Assembly (NCBI GenBank): GCA_027459565.1
Contig: DAIDIA010000208.1
Location: forward strand, 1 to 6,645
DNA from: Acidimicrobiaceae bacterium
GTDB lineage: Bacteria > Actinomycetota > Acidimicrobiia > Acidimicrobiales > Bog-793
Reading direction: 5' to 3'
DNA length: 6,645 nt
The position numbers and the translations under genes are program-made. Within the stretch, counting starts at the first letter, position 1, and each line of letters begins with the position of its first letter. Below the pieces are notes generated by a model. It did not search any database, was not told the DNA's origin, and saw only the letters and a program-made list of their open reading frames with translations. Positions 6,179 to 6,645 of this stretch are shown piece by piece.

Positions 6179-6197
6179 CGAGTCCTGCTGGGACTCG
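6179..6197. repeat. 19-bp inverted repeat between hemE and ctaE (candidate operator)
   Basis: CGAGTCC, then TGCTG, then GGACTCG form a perfect 7-bp dyad with a 5-base centre, roughly midway between the divergent starts. It lies about 30 bp from the hemE -10 candidate and just upstream of the ctaE one, where an activator or repressor of both genes could bind. It could also fold as a hairpin in a longer ctaE or hemE leader. No T-tract follows on either strand, so a terminator is unlikely. Confidence 0.5.
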
Positions 6198-6223
6198 TTT
6201 GGCCAAGAGGGGTCGCGTTCGAC

Positions 6224-6229
6224 TAAGAA
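6224..6229 (+). promoter_or_regulatory. Weak candidate -10 box of ctaE
   Basis: TAAGAA lies 7 bases before the GTG start of ctaE, in an A-rich patch unusual for this GC-rich region. It lacks the final T of the consensus. A TTGGCC 19 bases upstream (6199-6204) could be a poor -35. A purine-rich AAGAGGGG at 6205-6212 is too far from the start to be its ribosome site. Confidence 0.25.
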
Positions 6230-6236
6230 ATATGGC

Positions 6237-6645
6237 GTGACCGACACGACCCTCAGCGTGCCATCTGCCAAATCGCCATCGGCCCCACCTGTTCAGCGAC
6301 CACAGCTCCTCGCCGTCGGTGTGATGATCTGGCTCGGTTCCGAGTTCATGTTCTTCAGCGGTCTCTTCGCAGCCTTCTTCACGATCCGTTCCAATGCGCC
6401 GGTCTGGCCCCCCGCGGGAACGAAACTCGATACCTATCAGGCGCTGGTGTTCACGATCGTCCTGTTGGCATCGAGCCCAACGATGCAGTTCGGTGTGTGG
6501 GCAGCAGAGCACGGGAACCGCAAGAAGGCGCGTGCGTGGATCTGGTGCACGCTGGCGCTCGGTGCGGCATTTCTCGGGAACCAGGCCTATGAGTGGAAGA
6601 CACTTCCGTTCCGGCCACACACCAACGCGTATGGTTCGCTCTTCT
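6237..6645 (+). CDS. ctaE: Cytochrome c oxidase subunit III, N-terminal part (3'-truncated by window edge)
   Basis: The first 136 residues of subunit III of aa3 cytochrome c oxidase, a membrane subunit that stabilises the catalytic core. The frame is open from GTG 6237 to the window end. A Ser/Pro-rich N-terminus of about 22 residues precedes three hydrophobic helices (about 24-49, 67-90 and 99-117). Family motifs are IWLGSEFMFFSGLFAAFF at 31-48 with Glu36, YQALVFTIVLLASSPTMQ at 67-84, and GNQAYEW at 114-120 with Glu119. It lacks the first two helices of the 7-helix proteobacterial form, as in the 5-helix actinobacterial CtaE (about 200 aa). An ATG at 6232 gives only two codons before a stop and is excluded. 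There is no Shine-Dalgarno at usable distance. In actinobacteria ctaE is often followed by qcrCAB; that would lie beyond the window. Confidence 0.96.
   Translation, partial: MTDTTLSVPSAKSPSAPPVQRPQLLAVGVMIWLGSEFMFFSGLFAAFFTIRSNAPVWPPAGTKLDTYQALVFTIVLLASSPTMQFGVWAAEHGNRKKARAWIWCTLALGAAFLGNQAYEWKTLPFRPHTNAYGSLF

Noticed and set aside
5235..6620. Long minus-strand open frame (461 codons) across hemE and into ctaE
   Set aside because: It is a shadow of hemE and antisense to ctaE. The product is Arg-rich, low in complexity and unlike any family, while hemE and ctaE carry full family motifs over the same DNA.
1..6645. Mobile elements, CRISPR, tRNA/rRNA, riboswitches, long repeats
   Set aside because: I found no transposase, direct-repeat array, cloverleaf or conserved RNA motif. 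All DNA except the 58-, 25- and 100-bp gaps is accounted for by genes.

Overview
The window is GC-rich DNA with strong G/C preference at third codon positions, GTG starts and overlapping stop/start codons. The best protein resemblances I recognise are actinobacterial. A 5-helix-type CtaE, a CtaD tail with the PWDAGTLEW and SPPPHHNF blocks, a CtaF-type subunit IV and a heme set of the coproporphyrin-dependent type all suggest a high-GC Gram-positive, aerobically respiring actinobacterium. Acidimicrobiia or a similar deep-branching lineage is my guess, which the sequence alone cannot prove. This looks like core respiratory chromosome, with no mobile element, phage gene, CRISPR array, tRNA or rRNA.

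Layout: (1) 2-1080, + strand: the 3' end of ctaD (oxidase subunit I), overlapped by ctaF (subunit IV). (2) 1139-2085, - strand: tesB (acyl-CoA thioesterase II), whose stop overlaps the start of a 34-codon membrane-peptide ORF. (3) 2086-2110: a 25-bp divergent promoter gap. (4) 2111-2659, + strand: a GtrA-family membrane protein whose TAG stop shares a CTAG with the TAG stop of hemY. (5) 2656-6136, - strand: a tightly coupled hemE-hemH-hemY operon (uroporphyrinogen decarboxylase, ferrochelatase, porphyrinogen oxidase). (6) 6137-6236: a 100-bp divergent promoter region with a 19-bp dyad. (7) 6237-6645, + strand: the 5' part of ctaE (oxidase subunit III), cut by the window edge.

How the genes fit together: hemE, hemY and hemH carry out three late steps of heme synthesis (uroporphyrinogen III to coproporphyrinogen III to coproporphyrin III to iron coproporphyrin). 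They lie between two parts of the locus for aa3-type cytochrome c oxidase, an enzyme that needs heme. hemE and ctaE diverge from one short intergenic region, so heme supply and oxidase synthesis could be co-regulated. TesB and GtrA have no obvious link to respiration.

No exotic system is visible. The points most worth a second look are the 34-aa membrane ORF, the very compact apparently leaderless divergent promoter between tesB and the GtrA gene, the Glu that replaces a usually conserved Tyr beside the heme-ligand histidines of CtaD, and the hemE/ctaE intergenic dyad.
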